Assembly: GCF_008831285.2 (NCBI RefSeq)
Contig: NC_045138.2
Coordinates: 16,339,934-16,403,933 of the forward strand
Direction of reading: 5' to 3'
Length of the DNA: 64,000 nt
Source of the DNA: Nymphaea colorata
Taxonomy: Eukaryota; Streptophyta; Magnoliopsida; Nymphaeales; Nymphaeaceae
Numbering within the stretch: the first letter of the stretch is position 1; every line of letters begins with the position of its first letter. The notes beneath the pieces are model-generated. The model had not been told where the DNA came from and ran no database searches. It saw only the letters and a list, made by a program, of their open reading frames with translations. The position numbers and the translations under genes are program-made. Positions 11,605-23,345 of this stretch are shown piece after piece.

Positions 11605-12830
11605 ATCAGATACATTGACATTTCTATTAATTATGAAAATGCTTTCGATTAACCAAAAAAAAAAAAAAGCTTTTTATAGCGACATATAAGAAAATTAAAA
11701 AATAAAAAATTATATATTTTTAAATAATACTTACCAAAACATCGGCAAAAAGTATAAGGGTCTCGCACCCAAAGAAAGGGTCTTTCATTTCGTCGAGTGT
11801 CAGCGTCGATGGAAAGGGAAACGCGTTGAGGGACAAAAGAACAAAATGTGTACTATTTGGTGACCTGTAATATTCTTCACCTGCCAAACTTGAAAAAGCT
11901 GAGTTTGACTCGGTTAAGTTTACTTGCCAGTACTTTCCTCCCCCTTCTCGGAAGAAGCTTTTCATATAAGTGGGCGCTCATCCCATGCTCCTACGAGCCT
12001 CTCTATCCAGGAAGCTCGCCTCGCCTTGAATGTTCGTGGACCTTTCCATGACCATTCAGGGTTATATGATTATATGTTCTGTTAAGTGAGAAATTAAGCA
12101 GCGGTGGAGCGATAAGTTTTTTTTTTTTTTTTTTTTTTTTTTGTTGAATGTACTAGTAATAAATATTAAATTCTTAAGAAACATCAATGTTTAAATAAAA
12201 AAAATTATCTTAAAATGTTAATATAAAAAAATAAGTATCTTTTGTAATTTTACGTGAACAATTGCCCTCTGTCCTTATAATTAATATAAGCCTTTAAACA
12301 CATGAAAATAGAGGCTCAACCTACAAATGTAGGGATAAAAATAGAAAATGATAAATGATTTTCCCATGTTATCGTAGCCTCTGGGAGGTGAGGCACAGGC
12401 TAAGAACCATGGCTCGAACACACACCCGAGACTATTTTTCTCGTGGACTCCCTTTTAGTGGGTTGCAGTGGAGCAGCCGTTTGATAATAGGAACACTCTG
12501 TCGGTATTGTTTCATGAATTTGTCCGACATATTTATAGATTGCTAAATGTTATTAAAAGGGCTGTTTGGCGGCAGTAACATATCAAAGTTGATGTCTTTG
12601 AATGTACCTCAAAAATGGTGTGAATTTATAAAACACTACTACAAGTGAATCTACTCAAACGATTCGGGAGGTACGTAAACACTAGTCTTAATTTTTGTGC
12701 CTGTGTTTGTTTTGAGGTTTTAATGTGACAGGTTCATCTTTATATCAATAATCCTATTATTGAATTAAGGAGCCCGAATGTAACTCTGGACACTATGAAG
12801 TTTAAGAACGTGGTGATGGAGATGGAAAGG
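11605..12830. other. Intergenic DNA upstream of the first type-B gene
   Basis: Shared with 33,350-33,960 up to about 12,330. It contains a T homopolymer at about 12,117-12,142. About 12,340-12,810 is private to unit A and includes CACTACTACAAG at about 12,632, which resembles a CACTA end, but no partner end is evident. Confidence 0.4.
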
Positions 12831-13142
12831 CTGGAACTCTCGCTCCAATGGTGCAGGCTCACCTAAAGAGTGTCATATTCTTTCTCAAAAATAGCCGCAG
12901 TCACGGGTCAAGGGTCCAAGTATGCAGAGACAAGACATGAAGAAACGAAAAGTAATAAAACTAAGACCCTTGTCAGTAGAAGTCTATAATTTATAATTTG
13001 CATATTTTTCAATTTTTTAAATTCCTCAGCCAGGCTTTGAACAATTGAACGGAACAAACAAAACGTGAGGTAATTACATCTTGGTTGGGGATCACAAGAC
13101 ACGACGAAAAAATAAGCTTTCTCTCCCTCTCTTCTCTTCCTC

Positions 13143-13150
13143 TATATAAA
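13143..13150 (+). promoter_or_regulatory. TATA box of the 13,256-14,560 BAHD gene
   Basis: TATATAAA lies 106 bp upstream of the ATG. The block around it (TATATAAACACCAAGAATC) is conserved before the unit B paralogue. Confidence 0.7.
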
Positions 13151-13255
13151 CACCAAGAATCTCCAATCTTCTCCACCCTCAGTTCTTGAGTCCATCTCTT
13201 ACCATCTCCTGCACCCAACTCGTAGCTCATCACCTGCATTCTTCTTTCTAAGAAA

Positions 13256-14560
13256 ATGAAGATCAAGAGGGAGAGCTATAGGCTCATAAAGCCAGACTAC
13301 GGAGACGCCACCCCGCCTCCCACAGACCTCTGCCTTCCTCTTACTCCCTTCGACACAGTGACCTACGAAGGCCACATCGCCGTGATATACGCCTACAGAC
13401 CTCCCAACCCCACGAACAAGGCCATCGAAGAAGGCCTGAGGAGGACTCTCGCCGAGTACAGGGAATGGGCCGGCCGGTTCGTGGAGGACAAAGACGGCCG
13501 CCGGTGCATCCTCTTCAACGACGCCGGGATGAGGTTCGTGGAGGCCTCCTGCGACTACCCATTGGGCTACATGGACAGACCCTCCCCAGAGTACCTGGAG
13601 TTGCATCCGCCGCTCGAGGGAGTGCAGGAGTTGGCCCAGGTGCAGCTCACCCGCTTCTCCTGCGGCTCCCTCGTTGTGGGCTTCACCAGCCAACACATGG
13701 TGGCGGATGGCCTCGCAACCAGCAATTTTCTCGTCGCCTGGGGCCGCGCCGCCCGCGGCCTCCCCGTCCAGCCGCTCCCCTTCCGCGACCCGGCCTTGTT
13801 TGTCCCCCGGAATCCTCCAAACTTCCGATTCGAGCACCGCGGCGTCGAGTACACCGACAAATTACGAACCGACATTTCCGGCGTCAGCTCGACCCTTATA
13901 GAAACGATTAAAGTCCACAAAGCCCACTTCTCCTCCGATTTTCTGCTCAAACTCAAGGCCAGGGCCTCCGCCAACAGCGGCATGAGAAAGCCCTACACGA
14001 CGTTCGACAGCCTCATTGCTCATCTCTGGCGGCAGATCACTCGGGCCCGCGCTCTCCATCCGGCAGACACCACCGAGATGCGAATAGCCGTCAACGGGCG
14101 GGGGAGGATGACCAACCCCCGCGTGCCCTTGGAGTACTTCGGCAACCTCGTGCTGTGGGCGGTGCCCCGAGCCAAGGCCTGCGACCTGGTTCGCCAACCG
14201 CTGAGCCATGCGGCTAGGCTCATACACGACGCGGTTTCCCGGGTAAACGACGACTACTTCCGGTCGTTCATCGACTACTCGAGCTCGAAGGAGAAGATGG
14301 AGGGGCTGATGCCCACCGGAAACGTTACCAGCAGGGCTCTGTGCCCCAACTTGGAGGTCTACAGCTGGTTGAGGTTCCCTTTCTACGACTTGGATTTTGG
14401 CGGCGGGTGTCCTCACATGTTCACCCCATCTTATTTTCCGGACGAGGGCTCGCTCTTCCTGGTTCCTTCGTTCTCCGGTAACGGAGACATCGACGCCTTC
14501 GTAGGCCTGTTCGAGAAGGATATTCAAACGTTCGAAGACCTCTGCTATTCACTAGAGTAA
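13256..14560 (+). CDS. BAHD acyltransferase, N-hydroxycinnamoyltransferase-like (type B, unit A)
   Basis: Intact 434-codon single-exon gene. HxxxD is HMVAD at residues 147-151 and the second motif is DFGGG at 380-384. The inserted Gly in place of the Trp of DFGWG is, to my knowledge, common in the amine-acylating THT/ACT-like clade. As with other BAHDs, the expected role is cytosolic acyl transfer from a hydroxycinnamoyl-CoA; the acceptor is inferred from clade resemblance. By eye it matches the 34,497 paralogue at roughly nine of ten residues, and the type-A gene at 712 more distantly. The ATG at 13,256 is the first in frame and is preceded by AAGAAA in both copies. A canonical TATA box and a clear poly(A) region flank it. 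No disabling change was seen. The differences from 34,497 cluster in the segment around residues 38-46 and in the loop near 205-215, not at the motifs. Confidence 0.93.
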   Translation: MKIKRESYRLIKPDYGDATPPPTDLCLPLTPFDTVTYEGHIAVIYAYRPPNPTNKAIEEGLRRTLAEYREWAGRFVEDKDGRRCILFNDAGMRFVEASCDYPLGYMDRPSPEYLELHPPLEGVQELAQVQLTRFSCGSLVVGFTSQHMVADGLATSNFLVAWGRAARGLPVQPLPFRDPALFVPRNPPNFRFEHRGVEYTDKLRTDISGVSSTLIETIKVHKAHFSSDFLLKLKARASANSGMRKPYTTFDSLIAHLWRQITRARALHPADTTEMRIAVNGRGRMTNPRVPLEYFGNLVLWAVPRAKACDLVRQPLSHAARLIHDAVSRVNDDYFRSFIDYSSSKEKMEGLMPTGNVTSRALCPNLEVYSWLRFPFYDLDFGGGCPHMFTPSYFPDEGSLFLVPSFSGNGDIDAFVGLFEKDIQTFEDLCYSLE

Positions 14561-14642
14561 GAATTGATCGGGGCTTTCTCCTAGAACCAGATCCTTCAAT
14601 ATCTTTCAACTGTAGACAAAGTGTTGGTTGTAACAACGTATG

Positions 14643-14654
14643 AATGAATAATAA
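14643..14654 (+). terminator. Poly(A) signal region of the type-B gene
   Basis: AATGAATAATAA lies about 83 bp past the stop and is conserved after the unit B paralogue at 35,884. It resembles plant near-upstream elements. Confidence 0.45.
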
Positions 14655-14659
14655 CAAAT

Positions 14660-15630
14660 ACCATGCTACCTTTTGCTGATGAAAGGCGCATATGCAGTAA
14701 TTAACTTAATTTTGCAATCTTGTTTGAATACAAGAAAGAGAAGACGACATATCAGTAACACAAATAATGATATAATCATCCTGCTCGATCGAAAGCAGCA
14801 CGATAAGCAAAACTAATCAGAGATCTCAAATCCCCTTCAGCCTACTTCAATCATCTCAACATCTATACGAGAGTGATTAAGCGGAGGTATATATGCGCAA
14901 CATTCGCTAAAGTTCTGATGGATTTGGAACTATTTATTTTCGAACAGCTTTTACGCGGGAGTAAGCTAGAAGTTGTGTCATTAACAAAATTTTATGCAGG
15001 AAACAATATCATAAACGTCGCTTCGTTAGAAGTTGTGTTTCAAGGGGACCCAGGAAGGGGCCAGGGTTACGATTGGCCACTTGTTTGGAGGACTACATGT
15101 GCAAAGACGGCATTTATTTAAAAGATTGCACCAATGTCTAGGGGCTTAGCATGGAAACTGAAAAGATTGCGCCAAAATCTAGGGGCCGCAGCTACAGCTT
15201 TTTTTTGTCTTAAAGAGACGAGACCGACGAGTTAGTAATAAGCGGCCGGCCGGCCAAGTAATCGGTAGAAAGTCCAATATACTTTTTAGAAATTAAAAAT
15301 TAGCTGAAATTCAAATTAAAAATTAAATAAAAAGTAAAAAAATATAAAAAACATTTTTTTAATAAATTACCAAAATATCTTTCTCTCCTTGGCTATATGG
15401 TGCGCCTGAAACACACAACTTTTTCTTGTGGCTATCTCGGCCCTAAAATAGGTGATTTTCATTTTTAACCATATTAAAAAATTGACTGATAATGAAATGT
15501 ATCTGATCCATTTATTTTTCTAACTCGCCCTGATATGTCCCAAACAGTTTTAAAAGTGAATTTGTGGGGACAAGGTCAGCTAAGAGAACTAGTCAATATC
15601 AGCCAGCCGTGGTAATATGCGTGTGATGCA
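14660..15630. other. Downstream flank shared with unit B
   Basis: 14,660-15,200 is highly similar to 35,900-36,480. An open frame at 14,873-15,121 is largely preserved at 36,141-36,491 but is longer there; it shows no recognisable domain, and I regard it as a by-product of DNA similarity. No other gene seen. Confidence 0.45.
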
Positions 15631-15639
15631 CGGTGCACA

Positions 15640-16160
15640 GCCCATGGTATATGACATGTGTTCAGCTTTAAATGTCGGTGACGATTAATTTTTGTCGGTG
15701 CCCAAAACAAGAGGTCAGTGAAAACATCATTCACGGATGTGTAGCATTAAGATGTCGTTGAAGTTAAGCTTTTACCAATGTCTAGCTTAAAAATGTCGAT
15801 AAACATGTCACTTTTTACGGACGTTCGGAAAAAGACATCGGTAAAAAGTAATCTTTTGCGATGCAGGTGGTTAGGATGTTATTGAAGTTGAGCTTTTACC
15901 AACATTCAACTCGACGTTCAAAACAAAATGTTGGTAAAAGCCTTTTATCAATGTCTACTTTGTAGACGTCGATAAACAAAAAAAAAAGTTAGCTTATTAG
16001 CACGTGGTCATGCTCGCATTGTTAAACTTGCTTTCACCGACACACATGGAACATTGGAAAAAGTTACACCAAAAACTTTTACCAAATGATTTTAAGTAGA
16101 GCCTTTACCGATGCATCCCACATGTCGATAAAGGCTTCCTCGACTCTATACATACGCCGC
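15640..16160. mobile_element. CACTA-like (En/Spm) subterminal repeat remnant, unit A
   Basis: Many degenerate, alternately oriented copies of short words such as ACCGATGT/ACATCGGTAAAA and TTTTACCAATGTC occur across about 500 bp. Dense inverted 10-15 bp motifs of this 'ACCGACGTC...GTCGGTAAAA' type are typical of plant CACTA subterminal regions. Terminal CACTA sequences were not found, so class is uncertain. The unit B counterpart (39,790-41,060) is longer. Confidence 0.4.
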
Positions 16161-16169
16161 CCCTTTCCT

Positions 16170-16680
16170 CCTTTATTCTTCTTCCCTCTTTTCCTTTCTC
16201 CTCTCTCTTCTTCCAACCCAGCTTTTACCAAAGTTTTTGGGCGATTGCATGTGTTTTTCATCCATTTTAGAGGTCTAAATAATGAAAATGATAGGTTGCT
16301 CGAACTTAATGTTAAGTTTTTCCTTTTTCTATTTGTAAATGATTTTTGGTTATGATATTGTTTCAGGGTAATGATTATTTAAACATGCGGTGGTTGCTCT
16401 ATTCCATTAGGTTCATGTTCTTTTTTCTCCATTAGGTAATGCATCTCCCTCCCACCTACATGGATCAACATAAGAAAGTTATAGAAATCATAAACGTTTA
16501 ATTGTTGTGTGGTTGAGAAGGGGAAGTTCATCCCAATAGGCAATGTCGTTTTCAAGAAGTTGATAAAGTTTTTATCCTCATAATAACATTACCTTCAAAA
16601 GAAAGCTAGCAGACACTTCCAGGAATAGCTTAATTGTATATAGACTAACATGGTATATCAAGCCAGATCTTTTACTTAGA
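16170..16680. other. Spacer between the repeat remnant and the exon-like series
   Basis: Pyrimidine-rich at 16,150-16,230; from about 16,400 it aligns with 41,890 onward. No gene recognised. Confidence 0.4.
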
Positions 16681-16703
16681 ATCACAAAATTGTTTCTATA
16701 CAG

Positions 16704-17260
16704 TACGAGGGACTTGCATTCTTGGATAAGAGCAACCATGATGAAAATGCGGATGATATCCTTTTCAAGGTAAAGATAGGTTACCCTATGGCAGAACTGG
16801 AGGGAAATTTCAACATCTTCCAGACAGGAGCTTGTGATCAGGTTGTTCCCCATTTGTCTATCTGGAACAGATAAAACGAGAAAAGACGTATTGAAATAAT
16901 ATGTAAAATTTAAAATTAGCTTTTCAAAACACAGTTTATTCAGGACTTGGATTGCCAAAACCTTAAACCCCAATACCCCCTCCCCCCTAGCTCTTCTGTA
17001 TCCAGCGCTTCCGGGAACGAATCTCTCCACCTATGGGTGACGAAGGGTGACGCAGATTCTAAAGCGGCTGATTCTAGCACACCAGAAACCCTCACAGTTG
17101 GATAGAAGAGCTAGGGGAAGCCTTTTGAACTAAGTTGGTCAAGGGTTCATTAAGATGTCGATAATCATGATCTAAACCTTAAACCCCAATATCCCCTTTC
17201 TTTATACACTGCCTGAATTTTTCGGTCAGAATCTCAACAGTAATGTCCTACTAAAGTCTG

Positions 17261-17304
<44 letters not shown>

Positions 17305-18862
17305 CTTTCGGTTGACCATTGGCAAGAAAGGAAAGTCGGTTTGTTTCTCTTTGGTAATCAGACTAGTGGATTTGGTTATGCCAAGAGGTGTATCCCAGTT
17401 ATTGAACCCTTGACCTTCTTCAACTTGAAGGTCTTAATTCCAACTTGAAGGACATTTTGGCAAGCCAAGACTATTTGCCAACTAGCCATGTGATGGCTGC
17501 AAGTGGAAAATGATGCCTTTTGGCACTGTAAGCCAGGAATTTCAGAGTCCTTAACCAACTTAGATTTTTCCCATATTTCTTGGTGCAGAAAACCCAATTT
17601 TGCATTTAATATGTGGAAACAATGAACAAACAATGTCCTGAAGAGAATCTAACTGCATAACAGGCACAATCCAGTAAACTGTCTAATATAAATAATATTT
17701 GCATGTCTTTCGTTTCCAATTCCTTTTTTCTGATTTTGAATGCATTTTGTGAATGAAAAAGGCATGGGGAATCTTAGGGACTGTTTGGAGATAATTACAT
17801 AGTGCTCATGTCTCATCAATCTGCAGATTTTCATAGGGCGGTAACAGTGTGTTGCTGTTGCTAATCAGCCTCTTAGGGCCTCGTATCATGATTAACCTTT
17901 CTTTGTCCTTATCCATGCATGCACAAAATATCTTTGCTTTTCAGCATCTCTATGTAATAGTTTGTGTTTTCCTGCAAGTCATAAAAACTTTTTCGATTGA
18001 TGAACAGGACAGGTTGCTGGTGACTTATGGTAACAGTGTCAATGTAGCTGAAGGTTCATTGTCCCGTGCTTTTGTAAAAAACTGTTGACTAAAGGTCAAA
18101 GATGCCGACTCGACCTTTTTTCCTGATCTGATCATATATTTGAACTTTTGACCTCCAGAACTTGAAAACGTTCGATCCTTTTTTAGTTTTCTAAACTTAC
18201 CATGGACATGGAGGTTTAGGACAATGTTAGGTTCACTTTGTTGAGAGATTTGGTACGTAGTTCTTTGAATAGTTTTAATCCTTATGCAGAAAGAATTTTC
18301 AAATATCAATTTTCTTCTCCCACTCAGGTTCTAATGTGGAAATTTTTGGAGTGAAGGAACATTTGCTTCAGTCTGGGATTTTGGTGGCCCAAGGAAGCAC
18401 GATGTTCCACTTAAGCTATCTATGCCGGCGACTCTTAACTTCATTATCTTCCCCTGTTTTTGGCAGTTGGCTGCTTGTTATATATGATGAAGTAAATTCA
18501 TTCTATAGCGCAAAACAACTTGCCAATATTGAAAATGCAACTATAATTGCACTTCTTCATCGTCAAAGTTCATTTGTATTGTAAAAATGAGATACAGGCA
18601 CACTGTCAAGTAGTTCAAAAGTCTTTGTTTTGGAGAATCTGTAATTTTTCTTCTTACCGCAAATAATAATCGTCCAATCAATAGATCTCTTTAATCCAAT
18701 TCGTGTTTTGTGAGCTGTTTAACGTTAGTGCATCAGAGTCACAATTTCAATTTGTTCGTTTCTGTTTTTTTGGATCAAATTTTCATATGCGTGTTTCAGG
18801 TGCAGCTTAAAGATGCAGCGGATTTAGTTAGCCATGAAAAAATGCCATCGGCAGAGCCATAA
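16704..18862 (+). pseudogene. Exon-like series of an unrecognised spliced host gene (unit A copy)
   Basis: Several + strand blocks read as exons. Block 16,704-16,769 (22 codons, YEGLAFLDKSN...) is bounded by CAG and AAG|GTAAAG. A block from about 17,979 reads VIKTFSIDEQDRLLV. A block after about 18,328 reads VEIFGVKEHLL. The last, at 18,800-18,862, follows GTTTCAG and ends in a stop after about 20 codons. The unit B copy (about 42,160-44,025) keeps the same blocks but has lost the first acceptor and the open frame of the first block. I do not recognise the protein. In the absence of a start and continuous coding, I call it a decayed gene fragment; intactness of the unit A version is not established. 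A (CT)n tract lies at about 17,262-17,300. Confidence 0.35.
17262..17300. repeat. (CT)n microsatellite
   Basis: About 19 CT dinucleotides; the counterpart in unit B is at about 42,487-42,519. Confidence 0.85.
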
Positions 18863-18869
18863 GCCATAT

Positions 18870-20139
18870 ACCAGGTCATCAACATTGCGTTGCGTTTTTA
18901 CGTTTGAAATTTCCAATAAAATGTTAGACCACAAGTTCTTGTTTTCCATCAAAATTAGGGCGACCCTTTTCTAGTTCCTCAGCAATTTTCACGTCGACAC
19001 AGCCATGGACGATGCTTCCAAGTTATACTCAGAGATGGAAAAAATTGAAAACAGTCGGCTACTTCTGAGATTTGATGGTCTTTTTTTCAATTTATTTTAC
19101 GCACTAAAGACTTTCACAAAAGGTGTATGTCGACTCTAAAAATAGTAGTCAATTACACAGTGGTTATATCTGAGATAGCTTATGGACAGTAGGGCTTCCC
19201 CTGGGTCTTTTCCTCTTCATCCATAGTCGGTGGGCGGCCTAGCGCGGCTGCCAGCCGGAGACAGGCTATCTCAGATCTCTACGTCAAAAATCGGCCGGCG
19301 GTTTTGAGCCCTCCGTTGCACCGACAAAAAAATAGATGGCTTCAGGGGAGTGTCTGTCTGTCTCCGTTCCGCTTGATCTCAATCTGATGTTGGTTTTAGC
19401 CACCGGTTTTTACGACCTTGGGCGAGCAACAGAGTCACTTGATTCTAGTGCTCGCAGAAACTTTAGTTCTTGTCTGTCCTGCAATCCTCCAAACACATCT
19501 TTTCCGGCACTCTGCTGCTCTCTAGGATTCTCATCACTTAGATCAGACTCTTTCTTAAACGTAAAACCGCCAAAGCTTGTGGATCTCAAGGCAGATTGTA
19601 ACTCTTAACTCCAACGCAATGCATCAGGTTGTGTGTGTGAGAAACTTAACCATATGTGTGTGTATATATATATATATATATTCAGGTCATCCGGATGTCT
19701 GTCAAATCACTCGATGCCGTGATTCGGTTGGTGTGATTAAACAAAGCAAGAATAGTTTAACAAAAGATTTAGAAAGGATTCATCCACGCACTTACTTGAT
19801 CTTACCCTGCTTCAGCTTGTAGTTCACCAACTTGGCCATGTGTTTCATGTGATGCCAAGCATAAGTTTCCATCGAAACAGCCAAGTCCACTTCATATATG
19901 GGCCGTTTGATATATACAATCTGAACACATGCAAGGGTGGACCCTGCCGGGGCCGCAGTGATATTTAGCCGCCACGTGCACGACATAGCTAAGTTCGAGC
20001 GACCCCGACCACCCCCCGCCAAAACCCACCCGGTCCCATGAGACGAGCCCAGTGGGCCAAAGTGGGCTCCATGTAATGGAGGGGCGGGGTCGAACTCGAT
20101 GCACCATCATAAAAGGACTCTGCCTTTATAAGTAAAAGG
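18870..20139. other. End of unit A and junction segment
   Basis: 18,870-19,090 matches unit B at about 44,030-44,280 and a short match persists to about 19,210. From 19,211 to 20,152 the sequence has no counterpart seen in the window. It includes a 90-codon open frame at 19,336-19,608 without recognisable features, a short TA tract at 19,665-19,681, and GGGCCGTTTGAT at about 19,900, the same word that begins the element at 37,748. Confidence 0.45.
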
Positions 20140-20457
20140 ATGCAAAGATCAAACTTCAGGTCCTTCATCGACTTCTCGAGCTCCAAGGAGAAGATGGAAG
20201 GGCTGGTGCCGAGCGCGGACGAGGAGGAGATGGTGCTGAGCCCGGACCTGGAGGTGGACTGCTGGCTGAAGTTCCCTTACTATGGCTTGGACTTCGGTGC
20301 CGGGAGCCCTTACCTCTTCGTGCCTTCGCATCTGCCGGTGGAAGGGTTGCTGATCATCGTGCCTTCTTTGGCCGGCGTTGGTGATATTGACGTCTACGTT
20401 CCCCTCTTTGAGAAGAATGTGGACTCCTTCAAGAGTGGCCTGTTTTCACTGGATTAG
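20140..20457 (+). pseudogene. 3' fragment of the type-A BAHD gene, with a new in-frame ATG
   Basis: From 20,153 the sequence equals 1,706-2,010 of the intact type-A gene with a single nucleotide difference, so the last 100 residues, including DFGAG, are unchanged. The catalytic HxxxD half is absent, so no BAHD activity is expected. Unrelated upstream DNA supplies an ATG at 20,140, giving a 105-codon open frame that begins MQRSN before joining the BAHD frame. No clear TATA box of the paralogue type precedes it. It marks the left edge of unit B. Most likely a duplication breakpoint product; a truncated expressed protein is possible but unsupported. Confidence 0.85.
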
Positions 20458-21638
20458 GAGTGAACATCAAATGTCGTCGTTCTTATCTCGAGAGAAAGAC
20501 TCCGGTGACACTATGTACTTGATAATGATGTTCCTAGTTTCATTTCTTAACCTTTTTTTTTTTTTCTTTTTCTTGTGTTTTTAATATATCATCACCTTTG
20601 AACTTAATTTCCAATACTGCAAGCCAGTGGTTAGCTGGATGACGTTTACATTAGGGGCGTGTTTATTTAATCTGATCCCGGATAGGGAGATCGGAAGTAA
20701 AACAGATGACGGATTTCCATTTCATAGATTTCAAATCCATGAGAGCTGGAATCCATGAATTAGAGACGGAACCAATTCAATCAATGAATTAGAGATCGAA
20801 CCACCCCCTCATCCGATCTCAATTGAGAACCTCGCGTCCCCACTGGCCGCTAGGCGGGAGGTCTCCTCCCATGCTTATCGACCAACCTCAGCTCTCTCTT
20901 CAAAGAACCTGATAGAAAAATCATGTTTCCGAAGAGAGAGACAGAAGCTCAGATGGTGGGAGACAGATCTGAGAGCTTCGAACAAGAACCAACATTGACC
21001 ACCTGGGATAAACAAAACAAGAACCAAGATTGACCACTGGGGAGTTGTGAGAGAAAAAGAATCTTCAAATTGATTCAAACTACTGCTCACAAAATCTCCA
21101 TTTTTAAGATCCATGGTTATCAAACGGTACATAACTTAATATGTCGTTATTGGAGGTGAGGCGCTCGGTGGAACCGCTACTTCTTTTGTATTTTTCATTT
21201 TTGTGCTTATAGAGCACGGCTTATTTAATCTGACTGTTCCTCAGATTGAACTTGATAACAATGGAAAACAAGCCCATCAAAATGGGTGAAGCGACAAAAA
21301 AATTTAGATGACAATTCTATGTTCATCCATAGATCGTGGGATCCCACTTAAGGTTGGGCATCAGGCGGGCGATAGTCATCCCAACTCTCTTTAGCTCGGG
21401 CTAGCCCAAAGCCTTTGGCAGCAGTTTAGGCCCAACCTGGGTTGAGTCAAACCATCAACTTCTTACTTATTCGCTCAAGCCTAACAACCAATCCAGTTCG
21501 ATGTCTATTTTTATTAAAAACTCTTCACATTTCATTTTTAATATCTCATCTCAAAAGCACGAATAGATGTATCAAATATTTTTAGAAAAGCCATTATGGC
21601 ATAACTTTTTAAGGAAGCCATTGGCAATGCACCCAAAA

Positions 21639-21672
<34 letters not shown>

Positions 21673-22945
21673 AAGAAATGTTTGTTAAAGCTCAGGCCAG
21701 TTTTTTTAATCAGGTAACGTCAAATAACCGAGCCGATGTCAAAGAGAGAGAGAAAAAGGACGAGCAATTGTGGAGAAAACAACATCTTATAGAAAAGTGG
21801 GGAGTACTTATCAATGGTACAATTATGTATAGAAGGAATTTCTTCATGTCCTTGTTCAAAACTTTATGACCAAGTTTTTCTTTTCTATAATAAGATATGA
21901 TCGTGATTCTTGCTTTTTAATAAACCCGTGTAGAAGTGGATTTGTGCATTTTAAATTATATGAAAGGGTCAACAACATACGCGCGACCCCTGTGCTTGGA
22001 AAATGTGCGAAGTTCCGAAAAGACCGAAATAACCCGGTCAATCAATTGTGCATTGTCCCGTATGAGGCGTGAGAATCCGATTCTCATTACCCGGTCTATC
22101 GGAGATTTCATGCGTCGAAGAGAAGACCACTCTTCTTCAACATGGAATGACACGGAATTATTTTTTCCTTTTTCCTTTTTAAGTTTTGATGGAGATTTTG
22201 TCCATAAACTTTTTGGTGTTTTAGGAGCCAATGATTTTTAATTTTTATGTCTAAAAATGCTTGAACAAAAAAATGACGGACATGATATTCATTCGTATTA
22301 AATTATTATTAAAAATATCGTATCATATTCAACAATGTAACTATCCAATTTAGTCTGAAAGAAAAGGATGACGACGACAACTGTTTAGTATTCCCCGTAA
22401 ACTCCTATTACTTCCTTCTACCACCTCACTTCCATACTTGGGATTTCCGTACCGATTTCATATATTGATTATTAAAGGAGGAAAGGATACCTTGAAAAAG
22501 TTGAGGCCCAATGCCTTTCTATTTGTTTGTAGGGTTTAGGGCTGCTTTGTGATTGACCATTCGTCAACTAAAGTATTCGGCATGCATAGTTTGTAGTTCA
22601 ATGAAATAGTGCTCACAGGAATCAAACTAATAACCGAATTTTCACTAACCTGCAATCTGACCAATTACGCTAGTCCCCTCAAAACTATAATTTATGAAAG
22701 GGACAAACAGATCATCAAGGGGAAAAATGAAATGTTGTAGCTTCCAAACTCTGATGCCGCTGTCAGATCTACTTCTTTATCGCAACTGACATATGGTGGC
22801 CGGCAAACACTTGTATGGTCATGAGATCGCCTCACCCTCACCCACAACGATTGGCTGAGCAAGAGAAAGGGGCACGTATAATGCACTGATTTTTTTTCTT
22901 ACACTTAATAAACAGTAAGTTGAGTCATGTTGTAGGATTAATGGA
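20458..22945. other. Intergenic DNA of unit B
   Basis: Near-identical to 2,011-2,310 at first. It then has about 650 bp not matched in unit A, then matches 2,340-4,035 loosely and 3,000-4,035 better. A (TA)n tract lies at about 21,643-21,669. No gene recognised. Confidence 0.5.
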
Positions 22946-22949
22946 GGTC

Positions 22950-23345
22950 GGGATAGGTAATTGGATATACCCTTAACTATATATATATATTTTTTATATG
23001 CATGCATTTGGATTCAAATATGAACAAGAAAAAGTCACATTTGAATCTGAATTTGAAATCCAATTACGCAATCTAAATCCAATTTTTACGTTTGTATCTG
23101 AATCTGAATCCAAATCTGAATTTTCAACTGAATGTGACCGATTTTTAACATGTAAGAGCATTAGATATAGCATACATGTTTAAAAATAAAATCTAATCCA
23201 AATTCAAATCTAATCAGATGTACATCTATATCCAAATCTGAATCCAATTACATGTCATTTCTTAAATTTTAATCTAATCCAATTTCTTAATGGAATATTA
23301 CATTTTCCCCATATCCGACTTTTTCAGAACGGTTTTATATAATAT
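22950..23345. repeat. AT-rich 'GAATCCGAAT' interspersed repeat, copy 3
   Basis: Direct counterpart of copy 1 at 4,040-4,400, with the same internal AAAATCTAATCC-type words. Confidence 0.6.

Larger units (their letters stand above)
1706..19210. repeat. Segmental duplication, unit A
   Basis: Unit A is collinear with unit B (20,153-45,375). Anchor pairs seen by eye include 1,706-2,310/20,153-20,770, 3,000-4,960/21,930-23,940, 5,110-9,340/25,280-30,060, 10,130-10,560/30,100-30,440, 11,215-12,120/32,920-33,780, 12,830-15,200/33,990-36,480, 16,400-19,090/41,890-44,280 and a short final match near 19,180/45,340. Unit A has private segments at about 9,355-10,110 and 12,340-12,810. Identity ranges from nearly complete (BAHD 3' end) to roughly 85-90% elsewhere, so the duplication is not recent overall. 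Confidence 0.9.

Noticed and set aside
19336-19608. 90-codon open frame near the A/B junction as a gene
   Set aside because: No recognisable motif, no paralogue in the window and no promoter context; it could be chance in a GC-balanced stretch.
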